Assembly: GCA_002483365.1 (NCBI GenBank)
Contig: DLHT01000019.1
Span: forward strand, 1-64,000
Direction: 5' to 3'
Source: Cellvibrio sp. UBA7661
GTDB taxonomy: Bacteria > Pseudomonadota > Gammaproteobacteria > Pseudomonadales > Cellvibrionaceae
DNA length: 64,000 nucleotides
Position 1 is the stretch's first letter; every line of letters begins with the position of its first letter. This document shows positions 19,097-27,268 of the stretch, in pieces. A program made the position numbers and the translations under genes. The notes under the pieces are model-generated. The model searched no databases, was not told the origin of the DNA, and saw only the letters and a program-made list of their open reading frames with translations.

Positions 19097-19447
19097 CGGA
19101 TATCGTTTAAATAGAAGATTGTTTGACACGTTCAAGACAGGATCAATCAGTACCATAGTTAATGACTGTCTCATCAGTAATCCCGAATCAGGAATCAGGA
19201 ATCAGCGCGAAAGCACACCGCTATAAAGCCATAAGGGATTTGGTGTGTGTTGTTTTATATCCTCAAGTCATTACCCGATTTTTTCTCAGAAAAAATTTTA
19301 ATAGCACTTCAAGCGGGTGAAACCAGTAGCAGAATGCTATTTGTCACGCGGCTGTTTAGTTTTGTTAACAGCGCTATCTTTCCAGCAAAGCAGATGGGAT
19401 TATCCTGTCAGGTTGCGTCTCTCTTATAAAAATCAGGTGAACCTGTT
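19097..19447. other. Intergenic stretch without recognised gene
   Basis: The only structure noted is a short tandem aatcagg repeat near 19188-19206. A 60-codon open frame at 19247-19429 has no ribosome site or recognisable product. The upstream region of the molybdenum-hydroxylase operon, including its promoter, should lie here, but no convincing promoter was found. Confidence 0.5.
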
Positions 19448-20491
19448 ATGCCCAATACAAGCTCCCATCATTTTTATCATTTGCTGGCGCGCTGGTTGCC
19501 GTTAAAAGATGCGGCCAATTGGGTGCTGGGTGCAGTGATTGATACGCGCGGATCTGTCTACCGTAAAACCGGTGCGCTGATGTTGCTGAGCGATGCCGGT
19601 GACCAGTTGGGTTTGTTAAGCGGCGGCTGCCTTGAATCGGATTTATTATTACAAGCGCGCAAAGTAATCGCGCTGGGGAAATCACGCCGCCTGATTTACG
19701 ATGCAAGCGACGAAGATAATATCGCCTGGCGACTGGGAATTGGTTGTGGCGGCGCTGCCGAAATTGTGTTGCACCCCTGCACAGCACAAAACCAGTATTT
19801 ACATTTGCCGCAGGTGTTCTCCCATCTGCAACAACAGCAGGCTTGCGAATACCATTTGGCCGTTGATGAAGCGCGCGCAGATTTTAATCCCTGCGCACGC
19901 GTATTTAGCCAGCGCCAGCATGGCCGTGTACACGGCCAACAGTTATCAACCTTAATTAATCCCCTTCCGCATTTATTGGTGTTAGGCAGCGGTATCGATT
20001 TGATTCCGCTATGCCAATTAGCCAATACACTGGGGTGGCGAGTGACCTTGGCCGATGCGCGGTTACATGATGGAAAACGCGCGCACTTTCCTGCCGATAT
20101 TGATACCCAGACGGTGGCGGTCACAGGTTTAAGTGATGCATTTTTGCAGCAAGTCGATGCGGTCGTGATTGCGCATCACAATATGGAACTGGATGCAGCG
20201 GCGGTTGCCTATTTGGAAACGCGCGAATTATGTAATCCCTACATTGGTCTGCTTGGGCCTGCGCAGCGTAAAGCGCAGGTGTTGGCAATGAAGGGATTAA
20301 CCGATGCACATCTGCGTTATCCGGTCAGCGGGCCGATGGGGTTGGCACTGGGTGGTGATCTGCCGGAAAGTATTGCACTGTCGGTCTTGGCGGAATGTCA
20401 TGCGTGTTTATTTGGTAGCAGTGCGCTGCCCTTGGGCGCAGTTGCACCGCGTGAATTTACAACATTGGCAAATCAGGCGGTGAATTCATGA
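19448..20491 (+). CDS. XdhC/CoxI-family molybdenum hydroxylase maturation protein
   Basis: The product is 347 residues. The N-terminal XdhC part (VIDTRGSVYRKTGALML, then LSGGCLESD) is followed by a C-terminal Rossmann part (LVLGSGIDLIPL). In characterised systems XdhC binds molybdenum cofactor and inserts the sulfurated form into xanthine-dehydrogenase-type enzymes. The next three genes encode a cofactor nucleotidyltransferase and a two-subunit molybdenum hydroxylase, which fits. The stop overlaps the next start by 4 bp, and an AGGTGA ribosome site precedes the ATG. Confidence 0.93.
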   Translation: MPNTSSHHFYHLLARWLPLKDAANWVLGAVIDTRGSVYRKTGALMLLSDAGDQLGLLSGGCLESDLLLQARKVIALGKSRRLIYDASDEDNIAWRLGIGCGGAAEIVLHPCTAQNQYLHLPQVFSHLQQQQACEYHLAVDEARADFNPCARVFSQRQHGRVHGQQLSTLINPLPHLLVLGSGIDLIPLCQLANTLGWRVTLADARLHDGKRAHFPADIDTQTVAVTGLSDAFLQQVDAVVIAHHNMELDAAAVAYLETRELCNPYIGLLGPAQRKAQVLAMKGLTDAHLRYPVSGPMGLALGGDLPESIALSVLAECHACLFGSSALPLGAVAPREFTTLANQAVNS

Positions 20492-21099
20492 AACTGGATT
20501 GCTTAATTCTTGCTGCGGGTAATGCCAGCCGTTTTGGTAGTTGTAAATTATTGGCCGAGTGGAATGGCAAGCCACTGCTTGCCCACAGTATTGCGGCGGC
20601 GCGCAAACTGGATCCGGCCGGTATTTATATTGTCGCTGGTGCATTTTATTCCCAACTGCAACAAGCACTGCCCGCGCTGGATACCTCCCCTAAAAAAAAT
20701 GCGGGTTGTGAAATTCACTTTCTGGAATTTCGCGCGTGGAATTTAGGGTTGGGGCATTCGCTCGCGTTTGGCGTTAAACAATTGCAAAACGCCAATCCGG
20801 TATTAGTGCTGTTAGGTGATCAACCGTTTGTCAGTGCGCAGGATTTACAGCGGCTTTATCGCGCATGGTGTGAAAATCCAAAAAAAATTGCCTGCGCCAG
20901 CTTTGCCAATACGCTGGGAGTTCCGGCGATTTTCCCGGCCTTTTTCAAAGCGCGTTTGTACGAGTGTCGTGGTGACCGCGGTGCGAAATATTTATTGCAG
21001 CGCTACGCCGATCACGTCATTCCCGTCGCTATGCCATCGGCAGAGTTTGATATCGATACCCCGGCAGATTTTACTGAATACTGTAAAAAAATTATCTAA
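20488..21099 (+). CDS. MocA-like molybdenum cofactor nucleotidyltransferase
   Basis: The product is 203 residues. The N-terminal LILAAGNASRFGSCKLLAEWNGKPLL is the MobA-like nucleotide-binding loop (LAAGxSxRxGxxK), and VLLGDQP is the metal-binding motif of the family. Enzymes of this type add CMP (MocA) or GMP (MobA) to molybdopterin. The neighbouring hydroxylase of the xanthine oxidase family uses the cytosine dinucleotide form, so MocA-type activity is the better guess. It is translationally coupled to the xdhC-like gene. Confidence 0.9.
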   Translation: MKLDCLILAAGNASRFGSCKLLAEWNGKPLLAHSIAAARKLDPAGIYIVAGAFYSQLQQALPALDTSPKKNAGCEIHFLEFRAWNLGLGHSLAFGVKQLQNANPVLVLLGDQPFVSAQDLQRLYRAWCENPKKIACASFANTLGVPAIFPAFFKARLYECRGDRGAKYLLQRYADHVIPVAMPSAEFDIDTPADFTEYCKKII

Positions 21100-21123
21100 C
21101 GATTTTTTGTATAGGAGACATGC

Positions 21124-21588
21124 ATGATTTCGCTCAAAATTAATGGCAAAGTCCAACAGTTGGATATTGCCCCGGACACGCCATTGCTGTGGGCATTGCG
21201 CGATCACCTGAATATGACCGGCACCAAATTAGGTTGCGGCATGGCACTTTGCGGTGCCTGCACTGTGCATATGAATGGCACGCCGGTGCGCTCTTGTAGT
21301 TTGCCGGTATCGGCCGTGGCCGGTGCGGATATCCAAACAATTGAAACCATAAACTCGCCCGCCTTTAATGCCGTGCAACAAGCCTGGCGCGATCTGGATG
21401 TAGTGCAATGCGGTTATTGCCAGTCGGGGCAAATCATGTCGGCCACTGCGCTGCTGCAAACCAATAACAATCCTACCGATGAGCAAATCGATGCGGCGAT
21501 GAGCGGCAACCTCTGCCGCTGCGCAACTTATCACCGCATACGCGCGGCGATTCATCAGGCTGCCGATCAATTGGGGGAGAAAGTCTAA
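21124..21588 (+). CDS. 2Fe-2S small subunit of a molybdenum hydroxylase (IorA-like)
   Basis: The product is 154 residues with two iron-sulfur clusters: the plant-type CxxxxCGxC...C set (GCGMALCGACTVH, then RSCS) and the C-terminal four-helix set (CGYCQSGQ, LCRCATYHRI). It should pass electrons from the large subunit to an acceptor. It matches the short one-protein IorA/aldehyde dehydrogenase arrangement with no separate FAD subunit. The stop codon directly abuts the start of the large-subunit gene. Confidence 0.95.
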   Translation: MISLKINGKVQQLDIAPDTPLLWALRDHLNMTGTKLGCGMALCGACTVHMNGTPVRSCSLPVSAVAGADIQTIETINSPAFNAVQQAWRDLDVVQCGYCQSGQIMSATALLQTNNNPTDEQIDAAMSGNLCRCATYHRIRAAIHQAADQLGEKV

Positions 21589-23775
21589 ATGAAATTTCTC
21601 GAACGCAAAAAAAACCAAACGGAATCCGGTCAGGATTCGCTGGCAGTGTCGCGCCGCCATTTTTTACAGGCGATGAGTGCAGGCGGTGGTTTATTGATTG
21701 GCAGTGGTTTTGTCAGTATCAATGCACAGGCTGCCAATAACATTCCGCTTGGCACTAATGCACCACTCGAAAGCAATGCTCCGCGCTTCAATGCATTTAT
21801 CAAAATTACACCGGATAACAAAGTGATTTTGGTAATCAAGCATTTGGATATGGGGCAGGGCGTTAGTACCGGTTTGACCGCGATTGTTGCAGAAGAATTG
21901 GATGCAAGCTGGGAACAAATGGATTGGGAATTTGCACCGGCCGACAACAGCAAATACAACAATGTATTTTGGGGGCAAATGCAGGGAACCGGTGGTTCTT
22001 CCTCTATTGGTAATTCCTGGGCACAGTTGCGCGAAGCCGGTGCAGCAGCGCGCGCAATGTTAGTGGAAACGGCGGCAGCGCAATGGAAAGTGCCAGCAGC
22101 TGAAATTCAAGTCAGTCAAGGTGTGCTTTCCCATGGTGCGCATAAAGCCACCTTCGGTGAATTGGCTGCAAAAGCTGCGCTCTTGCCCGCGCCGCAAAAA
22201 CCGATGTTAAAAGATCCCAAACAGTTTCAATTGATCGGCAAAAAAATTCCACGCAAAGACACGTTTGAAAAAACCAACGGTACTGCAATTTACACGCAAG
22301 ACATCCAATTCCCTGGCTTGCTGACTGCATTGGTTGCCTACCCGCCACAAGTGCATGGCAAAGTGAAAAAGTTGGATGCAAGCAAAGCCAAGGCAGCTGG
22401 CGGTGTTATTGCAGTGGTGGAAATTCCACGCGGTGTTGCCGTGGTCGCTAAGGATTTTTGGTCTGCACAGCAAGCGCGCAAACTATTGCAAATAGAGTGG
22501 GATCTCTCGGCATGTGAACCCCGTGGCAGTGAGCAACTGTTTAAGGACTGCCACGCTGCGGCAAAAAAATCCGGCATAGTGGATAAAAATATTGGCGATG
22601 CAGCCAAGGTATTGGCAAGTGCAAAAAATGTAATCTCGGCTGAATATGAATTGCCCTTCCTTGCCCACACACCAATTGAGCCGCTTAATTGCGTTATTAA
22701 ATTTGAAAAGCAGTATTGTGAGTTGTGGTACGCCTGCCAAATGCCAACGGTTGATCAACAGCAAGTCGCGCAAACCACTGGTTTAAAAACAGAGCAGGTA
22801 AAAATTAATACGCTCTATGCGGGAGGGAGCTTTGGCCGACGCGCATGCCCGGGCGATTACGTGGTGGATGCCGCTGCCATTGCAAAACAATTGCCGGGCA
22901 AGGCCATCAAAATGGTATGGACGCGGGAAGATGAAATCCTGAATGCATTTTATCGCCCTATGGCTGTTCACCATTTACGTGGTGCGGTGACTGACGATGG
23001 AAAATTGTTGGCATGGCAGCATCATGCCGTTGCGCAATCGCTTTTCCCTGGCGATAAATTGGATGGCAGCATCGTAGAAGGTATCAGCGATACCCATTAC
23101 GCTATTCCCAATTTATTGGTACAGGGGGCCGAAATGGATATCAAAATTCCTGTGCTTTGGTGGCGTTCGGTCGGCCATTCCGGCAACGCGTTTGTGATGG
23201 AAACATTTGTTGATCAACTTGCAAAAGCCGCTAAAAAAGATCCGGTTATTTTTCGCCGTGAGCTGCTTGCCAAAGAACCGCGCGCATTAGGCGTGTTGAA
23301 TTTGGTTGCAGAAAAAGCCAATTGGACCAAACCACTGGCGCAAGGGGTATCGCGCGGAATTTCGGTGCATAAATCGTTTGGTACCTGGGTTGCACAGGTC
23401 GCAGAAGTGCGAGTGAATGCCGATAACACATTTAACGTTGAGCGCGTTGTGTGCGCGGTAGACTGTGGCGTTGCTATCAATCCGGATGTGATTACTGCGC
23501 AGATGGAAGGTGGCATTGGCATGGGCTTAAGCGCCGCATTGGGTGAAGCGATCACGCTAAAAAATGGTGTAGTCGAGCAAACCAATTTCCATAACTACCC
23601 ACTGCTGCGCATCAGCAGTATGCCCAAAATAGAGGTGCATATTGTTCCATCCGCCGAGATGCCTTCAGGTGTTGGCGAACCTGGTTTGCCACCTATTGCA
23701 GGTGCAGTCGTTAACGCGTTGTTTGCTGCAACTGGTAAGCCGATCACCAAATTGCCCATTGGCGATAAAGTGTAA
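21589..23775 (+). CDS. Molybdopterin-binding large subunit, IorB/aldehyde dehydrogenase family
   Basis: The product is 728 residues, the usual length. A twin-arginine leader (SRRHFLQAMSAGGGLLIG) near residue 20 predicts export of the folded complex to the periplasm. Family motifs include GQGVSTG, YAGGSFGRRA, RSVGHSGNAF and the C-terminal GVGEPGLPP with the conserved Glu that acts as base in this family. Isoquinoline 1-oxidoreductase is the namesake, but many relatives oxidise aldehydes or other N-heterocycles, so the substrate is open. It is the last gene of the operon. Confidence 0.94.
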   Translation: MKFLERKKNQTESGQDSLAVSRRHFLQAMSAGGGLLIGSGFVSINAQAANNIPLGTNAPLESNAPRFNAFIKITPDNKVILVIKHLDMGQGVSTGLTAIVAEELDASWEQMDWEFAPADNSKYNNVFWGQMQGTGGSSSIGNSWAQLREAGAAARAMLVETAAAQWKVPAAEIQVSQGVLSHGAHKATFGELAAKAALLPAPQKPMLKDPKQFQLIGKKIPRKDTFEKTNGTAIYTQDIQFPGLLTALVAYPPQVHGKVKKLDASKAKAAGGVIAVVEIPRGVAVVAKDFWSAQQARKLLQIEWDLSACEPRGSEQLFKDCHAAAKKSGIVDKNIGDAAKVLASAKNVISAEYELPFLAHTPIEPLNCVIKFEKQYCELWYACQMPTVDQQQVAQTTGLKTEQVKINTLYAGGSFGRRACPGDYVVDAAAIAKQLPGKAIKMVWTREDEILNAFYRPMAVHHLRGAVTDDGKLLAWQHHAVAQSLFPGDKLDGSIVEGISDTHYAIPNLLVQGAEMDIKIPVLWWRSVGHSGNAFVMETFVDQLAKAAKKDPVIFRRELLAKEPRALGVLNLVAEKANWTKPLAQGVSRGISVHKSFGTWVAQVAEVRVNADNTFNVERVVCAVDCGVAINPDVITAQMEGGIGMGLSAALGEAITLKNGVVEQTNFHNYPLLRISSMPKIEVHIVPSAEMPSGVGEPGLPPIAGAVVNALFAATGKPITKLPIGDKV

Positions 23776-23799
23776 ATTGATTTATGTAATCTGAAACTT

Positions 23800-23982
23800 A
23801 ATAAAAAACGTCGCTCATTGAGCGTAATGCCTTTCAGTTAAGTAACTCATCGTCACTCCCGCTCGCGGGAGTCCAGCGTTAGATCCTAAAACCTATGGAT
23901 CCCCGCAAGCGGGGATGACGTTCCGGTGACAATATACTGCTTAACTAACTGGCATTACTCTCAATGAGCGGCGTTTTTTATT
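23800..23982. repeat. Long imperfect inverted repeat between convergent genes
   Basis: Arms 23800-23831 and 23951-23982 match at 30 of 32 positions as reverse complements. Further inside are cagttaag/cttaact fragments and a central pair of hairpins (cactcccgctcgcgggagt and tccccgcaagcgggga), the latter resembling dispersed intergenic repeats of proteobacteria. The outer arms end in A/T runs and could act as a two-way terminator for the iorB-like and GH43 genes. It may be a small mobile element inserted into an existing terminator. Confidence 0.8.
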
Positions 23983-24008
23983 TATCGATAGTTTATGTTA
24001 TCGATAGA

Positions 24009-24989
24009 TTATTTTTTCAGATTTTTAATGCGCTCCGGAAAATCACCAACACCAGTTGTGGTGCGTTTAATCGGTTTGATGGTGCCGTCTTCATTGAAAT
24101 ACACATATTCAGCTGCGACATGGCGCTGCTTTTTGTGGCAGCCGGGTGTGTCTAACCAGCGGTGGTAGAACAAAATCCATTGGCCTTGGTATTCAACAAT
24201 CGAGTGGTGATTGTTGCCGTGTTCCTCGTTCATGATTTCGCCCTGATATTTCCACGGGCCTTTAGGCGATTTGGATGTGTAGTAAGTGAGTACGCGGTTA
24301 TTTTCCGGCATGGTGAAATAATAAATGCCGTTGCGTTTGAACACCCAAGGGCCTTCCATTTTGGGCTCATAACCACCCATATCCATTTTTTGCAAATCGC
24401 CTTTAATACTGAGTAAATCGTCGGCCATTTCAGCGACTTGATAATCGGCATTCATGCCATGGAAATACAAATAAACTTTGCCATCATCATCGATCAATAC
24501 GCTGGGGTCATTCGCATAGGGCGTGGTCCATAAGGGTTTTCCTATCGCATCTTTAAATGGGCCAGTGGGCGACTCACTTACTGCCACACCAAGCCCCATC
24601 CATTTGGTACTTTTTTCCGGATTTACCCGGTCTTTGAAGCCCGTACCTGCGGGGAAAATCAAATAATATTTTCCATTTTTATAAGCCGCATCGGGTGCCC
24701 ATGCAAAATTATCGGCCCAGGTTAAATCCTTGATCGATAAAATTGGGCCGTGGGTTTTCCAATCCACCAAGTTGGATGATGAAAACGCATACCAGTCTTT
24801 CATGTGAAAGTCTTCCTGGCATTCTTCATCGTGCGAGGTATAGAGATACATTTTTCCATCAGGCCACACATGGCCAGAGGGATCAGCAGTGCGGATATTG
24901 TTGCCAAAATGTAACGGGTTTTGGGCAAGGCTTGAAGTTGCAGCAAAGGCGCAGCACAAAAACGCGCTAGTGGTAAGGATTTTTTTCAT
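24009..24989 (-). CDS. Exported glycoside hydrolase family 43 protein
   Basis: The product is 326 residues with a Sec signal peptide (cleavage about residue 22, SLAQ). The five-blade propeller acids of GH43 are visible: Asp36 (RTADPSG) as base, the Asp in YANDPSVLIDD, and the Glu in KMEGPWVFKR as acid. GH43 enzymes act mostly on arabinose- or xylose-containing side chains and oligosaccharides. It follows a CE2-type esterase on the same strand, which suggests hemicellulose breakdown. The precise specificity cannot be read from sequence. Confidence 0.93.
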   Translation of the reverse strand: MKKILTTSAFLCCAFAATSSLAQNPLHFGNNIRTADPSGHVWPDGKMYLYTSHDEECQEDFHMKDWYAFSSSNLVDWKTHGPILSIKDLTWADNFAWAPDAAYKNGKYYLIFPAGTGFKDRVNPEKSTKWMGLGVAVSESPTGPFKDAIGKPLWTTPYANDPSVLIDDDGKVYLYFHGMNADYQVAEMADDLLSIKGDLQKMDMGGYEPKMEGPWVFKRNGIYYFTMPENNRVLTYYTSKSPKGPWKYQGEIMNEEHGNNHHSIVEYQGQWILFYHRWLDTPGCHKKQRHVAAEYVYFNEDGTIKPIKRTTTGVGDFPERIKNLKK

Positions 24990-25042
24990 ATTCGTCGTCC
25001 GGCTATTGAAATAGAGGCGACCGATAATTTTGCCGATTTGTC

Positions 25043-25080
25043 ACCCGGATAGGTTTATATATATCCGGGTTTTTATTTTT
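25043..25080 (+). terminator. Hairpin with T-rich tail between CE2 and GH43 genes
   Basis: An 8-bp stem (acccggat / atccgggt) is followed on the plus strand by a T-rich stretch, the form of a plus-strand terminator. Both flanking genes are on the minus strand, where no T-run follows, so it may instead block antisense transcription or stabilise an RNA end. Confidence 0.5.
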
Positions 25081-25108
25081 ATAACAGTAAGGTTAACAAA
25101 TTTTAGCG

Positions 25109-26185
25109 TTACCAGACCTTTTTGCTTTGCAAATGTTTGATAATTAAATCAGCGAGCAGCTTGTCATCGTTTGCGGACGGATGCCAATGGCAGCCTTGAT
25201 AGTCCAGCTCGCTGAAAATAATCGAATCAATTTTCTTGATGCCGTCGGCTTTCAATTGCGCTAATACCTTGCCCACTTGCCCAGCAAGTTCGCCTTCCAT
25301 TTTGTCCGATGCCATTAATACAAACTGCGCTTTAGGATGCTTGCTGTGCAGGCTTTTTACAAACCCGACGTATTTGGTTACATAATCCTGCTGCAGTTCT
25401 GCACGGGTTTTCCAGCGTTCGTTTTCATTTAACTGGGTGGAAAAATCATTGGTGCCCAGGCCAATCACAATCACTTGTGGTTGCCAATTGCTAGCGTAGA
25501 TGTAGTGATTGGTGTGCAAGGTGAATGGATACAAGCCAATTAAATTTTTATCTGGCGAGTGGCCGTTGTAATTGCGCACAATGCCAAAACCGGATGAGGC
25601 GTTGATCTGGTAATCCGCATTAAAATGTTTGCCGACGAGCGGGCCAAATGCCAATTGTGTGTTGGTGGTGTTGAATAATTCGTCATTGGTGCATTCGCGG
25701 CTGGGCGATATGTTTCCATAACCTACGGTGTAAGAGTCGCCAATAAATTCAATTTGGCGTTTGCGCTTGGGCAGGGCTGCAGGTTTGTCATCGCTATAAA
25801 AACCCAGAAAGCGGCCGCTGCTGGATTGGGTTTCGCTGATTTTTTCCAGGCGCACACGGTGCTTGCCTTTGGTCAGGTTTGGTACCAGGTAATCCGTTTT
25901 GCCTGGCTTTTTAATCGCAATAGGCTCGCCTGAATCAATAATCAACTGGAAATTATTTTGGTCGTCATCAAACTTCAGTGTCAGCGAATCGCCTTCAAAT
26001 GCCGTTTCAAAATACACGCCCGGCCAGGAATATTCGTAGGCTTTTTCTCCGGCTTCATTGGTAGTGACCAATACGCGCCCGCCAGAGTGTGCGGGAAGTT
26101 GGGTTAATGCTGCTTGGGCGTATAGGCTTGCGCTGAATGCAATACTTGTCAGACCCATTAAAATACGTGTCAGGTTCATTGTCAT
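25109..26185 (-). CDS. Exported carbohydrate esterase family 2-like acetyl esterase
   Basis: The product is 358 residues from the ATG at 26185, chosen because an AAAAGGA site sits 5 bp upstream; an ATG at 26200 is also in frame. A signal peptide ends near SLYAQA. The N-terminal half is a beta-sandwich-like region with LGFYSDD. The SGNH hydrolase half begins at IEFIGDSYTVGYG, with the catalytic Ser in GDS, continues with GLGTNDFS, and ends in GCHWHPS, which holds the His. That combination is typical of CE2 esterases, which deacetylate plant polysaccharides. It lies upstream of GH43 on the same strand. Confidence 0.92.
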   Translation of the reverse strand: MTMNLTRILMGLTSIAFSASLYAQAALTQLPAHSGGRVLVTTNEAGEKAYEYSWPGVYFETAFEGDSLTLKFDDDQNNFQLIIDSGEPIAIKKPGKTDYLVPNLTKGKHRVRLEKISETQSSSGRFLGFYSDDKPAALPKRKRQIEFIGDSYTVGYGNISPSRECTNDELFNTTNTQLAFGPLVGKHFNADYQINASSGFGIVRNYNGHSPDKNLIGLYPFTLHTNHYIYASNWQPQVIVIGLGTNDFSTQLNENERWKTRAELQQDYVTKYVGFVKSLHSKHPKAQFVLMASDKMEGELAGQVGKVLAQLKADGIKKIDSIIFSELDYQGCHWHPSANDDKLLADLIIKHLQSKKVW

Positions 26186-26245
26186 TTTTATCCTTTTCAT
26201 TTTTAACTATATTTTTTTAATTGGGAATTTTGTGTTTTAAAAATT

Positions 26246-26273
26246 AAAAAACGCCGCAGTTGCGGCGTTTTTT
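26246..26273. terminator. Bidirectional terminator after the sugar-isomerase-like gene
   Basis: A 13-bp perfect stem (aaaaaacgccgca / tgcggcgtttttt) with a 2-nt spacer and A/T runs on both sides lies 13 bp after the stop of the gene ending at 26286. It separates that gene from the CE2 gene. Confidence 0.85.
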
Positions 26274-26285
26274 ATACAGCAGTTA

Positions 26286-27152
26286 TTATTTTGAGTCTGC
26301 AATAATTTTTTGCAGGCCTTTCAGTGATGCCTCTACGCTTTGCATAGGCGACATACCTTCCGGATACACTTCTTGCTCTACCACAAACCACAAGGTGCCG
26401 CCGACTGTTTTGTTGGCTTCTATCAAGGCTTTCCAGTCAGTAGTATCTTGACCAAGAATTGGATGTTCTTTGTTACCTTCATCCGGTGCTGCCGCTTTGT
26501 AGTGAGTGAGGATGGTGCGGCCAGGATAGGCTTTAACGAAATCAACAGGATTTTTACCAGCAACTTCAGTCCAACCCACATCTTGTTGCAAGATCACAGC
26601 GTGGGCCGTGTTTTTACCAATCACATCCCAAGGTGTTTTACCCATTTCACCAAGCATTTCCGGTTTGTGGTTGTGATAACCGGTATGCATGCCATGTGCG
26701 TCCAATTTTTTCTGGATGGCTTCCAGCTCGGCTGCGACTTGTTTTGCACCCTCTGCAGTGAATGCGCGTTGATCCATTGGGATAATCAAGTATTTGCAAT
26801 CGATCGCTTTGTAGAACGCAACGGTTGCATCGAAATTTGCATCATTCAATTTTTCAAACGGCACGTGTGCGCCAGATGCTTTTAATCCGGTTTTTTCCAA
26901 AAATGCTTTCAGTCCTTTAGGGTCGTTAGCGTAAGCGCCAAAGTTACCCGCAAATTCCACGCCCTGAAAACCCATGGCTTTCAGTTTTTTCAAGGTGCCT
27001 TCAAAGTCGGCAGCGACGTCATCTTTAATTGACCAGAGTTGTACGCTCAGTTGTGGTGAGGTTGGCGCAACATCGGCAGCGAATGTTGAAATGCTAACGC
27101 TGGCAATAGCAGCCATAGTAATGGCTTTAATTGTCTTGGATAGTGTTGTCAT
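26286..27152 (-). CDS. Exported sugar phosphate isomerase/epimerase-like TIM-barrel protein
   Basis: The product is 288 residues with a signal peptide (about 1-25, ISTFAADV). The mature part follows the xylose isomerase-like TIM barrel: SVQLWSIKDD, GFQGVEFAG, HVPFEKL, YHNHKPE with a conserved His/Glu, VILQQDVGW and a late WFVVEQE. Exported relatives often sit beside GMC oxidoreductases, and some members of this fold act on 3-keto sugars made by glucoside 3-dehydrogenases. That role fits the two neighbouring GMC genes but is inferred. Confidence 0.88.
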   Translation of the reverse strand: MTTLSKTIKAITMAAIASVSISTFAADVAPTSPQLSVQLWSIKDDVAADFEGTLKKLKAMGFQGVEFAGNFGAYANDPKGLKAFLEKTGLKASGAHVPFEKLNDANFDATVAFYKAIDCKYLIIPMDQRAFTAEGAKQVAAELEAIQKKLDAHGMHTGYHNHKPEMLGEMGKTPWDVIGKNTAHAVILQQDVGWTEVAGKNPVDFVKAYPGRTILTHYKAAAPDEGNKEHPILGQDTTDWKALIEANKTVGGTLWFVVEQEVYPEGMSPMQSVEASLKGLQKIIADSK

Positions 27153-27221
27153 AGTGGTTTCCTTTGTTATCGGCTGTTTATTGATTGTGTTTGTATCATT
27201 ACAGTAGTGATGTGGTGATTT

Positions 27222-27255
27222 AAAAAACGACGCGTGCCGGTTTTTACCGACACGC
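27222..27255 (-). terminator. Terminator of the GMC oxidoreductase genes
   Basis: On the minus strand a stem of about 11 bp (one G-U pair; accgacacgcg / cgcgtgccggt on the plus strand) is followed by a T-run (complement of taaaaaa at 27221-27227). It lies 14 bp past the stop at 27269. Confidence 0.72.
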
Positions 27256-27268
27256 GCGTTTGTCAGGG

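Noticed and set aside
19247..19429. 60-codon plus-strand frame before the xdhC-like gene
   Set aside because: No ribosome site, no recognisable features, and low support compared with a plain leader region.
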